From Pachypanchax playfairii (Eukaryota > Chordata > Actinopteri > Cyprinodontiformes > Aplocheilidae): DNA of 64,000 nt. Position 1 is the stretch's first letter. Every line of letters begins with the position of its first letter. The notes below the pieces were generated by a model. The model did no database searches. It was not told where the DNA came from and saw only the letters and a list, made by a program, of their open reading frames with translations. Location of the stretch: contig SSNP01000039.1 of the NCBI GenBank assembly GCA_006937955.1, positions 201,043-265,042 of the forward strand, read 5' to 3'. The translations under genes and the position numbers were made by a program. Shown here piece by piece: positions 63,480 through 64,000 of the stretch.

Positions 63480-64000
63480 GTAGACACTCATTTGTTCACG
63501 CACACACACTTGAGTTAAAGTTTTTAAGTTCACATGTAAAAATGCTGCCACATTTCTGTCTTTTAACATTTTTAGGTGTTCATATCTGATTGGATTTAAA
63601 AGGATTAAACATGGATTTGAGATTTATGTTCTTTTTTAACACTATTTAAACCCAATGCATGGGTCAGATTCTGTCTGCTCTTAACGCACGCACCCGCACG
63701 CATGCTTGCAAATCAATACATGGGCATAAAAGGAATGTCTACTGGTTTACACAACTAGATAAATTATCCTTTTGACCCTATTAGGTTCTCTTCTCCCCAA
63801 AACTATCATCTATCGACCGTCTGAACAAACTTTAATTTACTTTATTTACTGAAGCTAATTATAAAGCGACCTGCTAAAGCTCCGCCCTGCTGCAGACATG
63901 GAGAAGGTGAGCTCTTATTGCCAGATTCAGTGACTTGTAGAAATAACAAGCAGCAACAGGATTGCTGAGGCGACGTGAATAGAAGCCTGAGAGGAAAAAA

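Noticed and set aside
1..64000. CRISPR arrays, phage defence systems, operons, tRNA or rRNA genes
   Set aside because: The window is an animal nuclear sequence with spliced genes. No regularly spaced direct repeats or convincing tRNA cloverleaf was found by eye. A tRNA-scan would be needed to exclude small RNA genes.

Overview
The window is vertebrate nuclear DNA, almost certainly from a teleost fish. The genes are intron-rich with canonical splice sites. Their proteins are close to human orthologues, and the non-coding sequence is full of fish-type repeats: Tc1, Harbinger, hAT and TTAA-type elements, LINE relics and long GT tracts. There is no bacterial or phage signal and I found no new defence or mobile system; the novelty is in element structure, transcript architecture and the assembly. 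Exons were placed by matching translations to remembered human proteins and checking splice dinucleotides and phase by hand. No alignment was run.

Six protein genes are present. The 5' part of MMUT (methylmalonyl-CoA mutase, minus strand, exons at 4138-616) runs off the left edge. FKBP1B (minus, 14965-6900), WDCP (plus, 16400-19452), MFSD2B (minus, 41429-21981) and UBXN2A (minus, 49597-46629) are complete. ATAD2B (plus, 52876-63479) is 5'-complete and runs off the right edge before its bromodomain. From memory, FKBP1B-WDCP-MFSD2B-UBXN2A-ATAD2B is the gene order and relative orientation of human 2p23.3, so this is an old conserved block. MMUT, on 6p in human, adjoins it here and marks a rearrangement boundary.

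The genes are not a pathway. MMUT is a mitochondrial B12 enzyme, FKBP1B a prolyl isomerase that binds ryanodine receptors, WDCP a poorly known WD/coiled-coil protein, MFSD2B a sphingosine-1-phosphate exporter, UBXN2A a p97 adaptor and ATAD2B a chromatin AAA+ ATPase. FKBP1B/WDCP and UBXN2A/ATAD2B are head-to-head pairs. WDCP and MFSD2B converge.

Introns and intergenic DNA hold the repeats. A TTAA-flanked element (8674-9433) is nested in a hAT-like element (8576-9707), with a second copy at 28897-29744. There is a fold-back palindrome with a nested MITE (23076-23915) and a Harbinger deletion derivative with part of a transposase frame (34846-35519). A half Tc1 element (61359-62238) sits between two 441-bp near-identical repeats next to the only N I noticed (61365). 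That arrangement looks like two haplotypes, with and without the insertion, stitched together.
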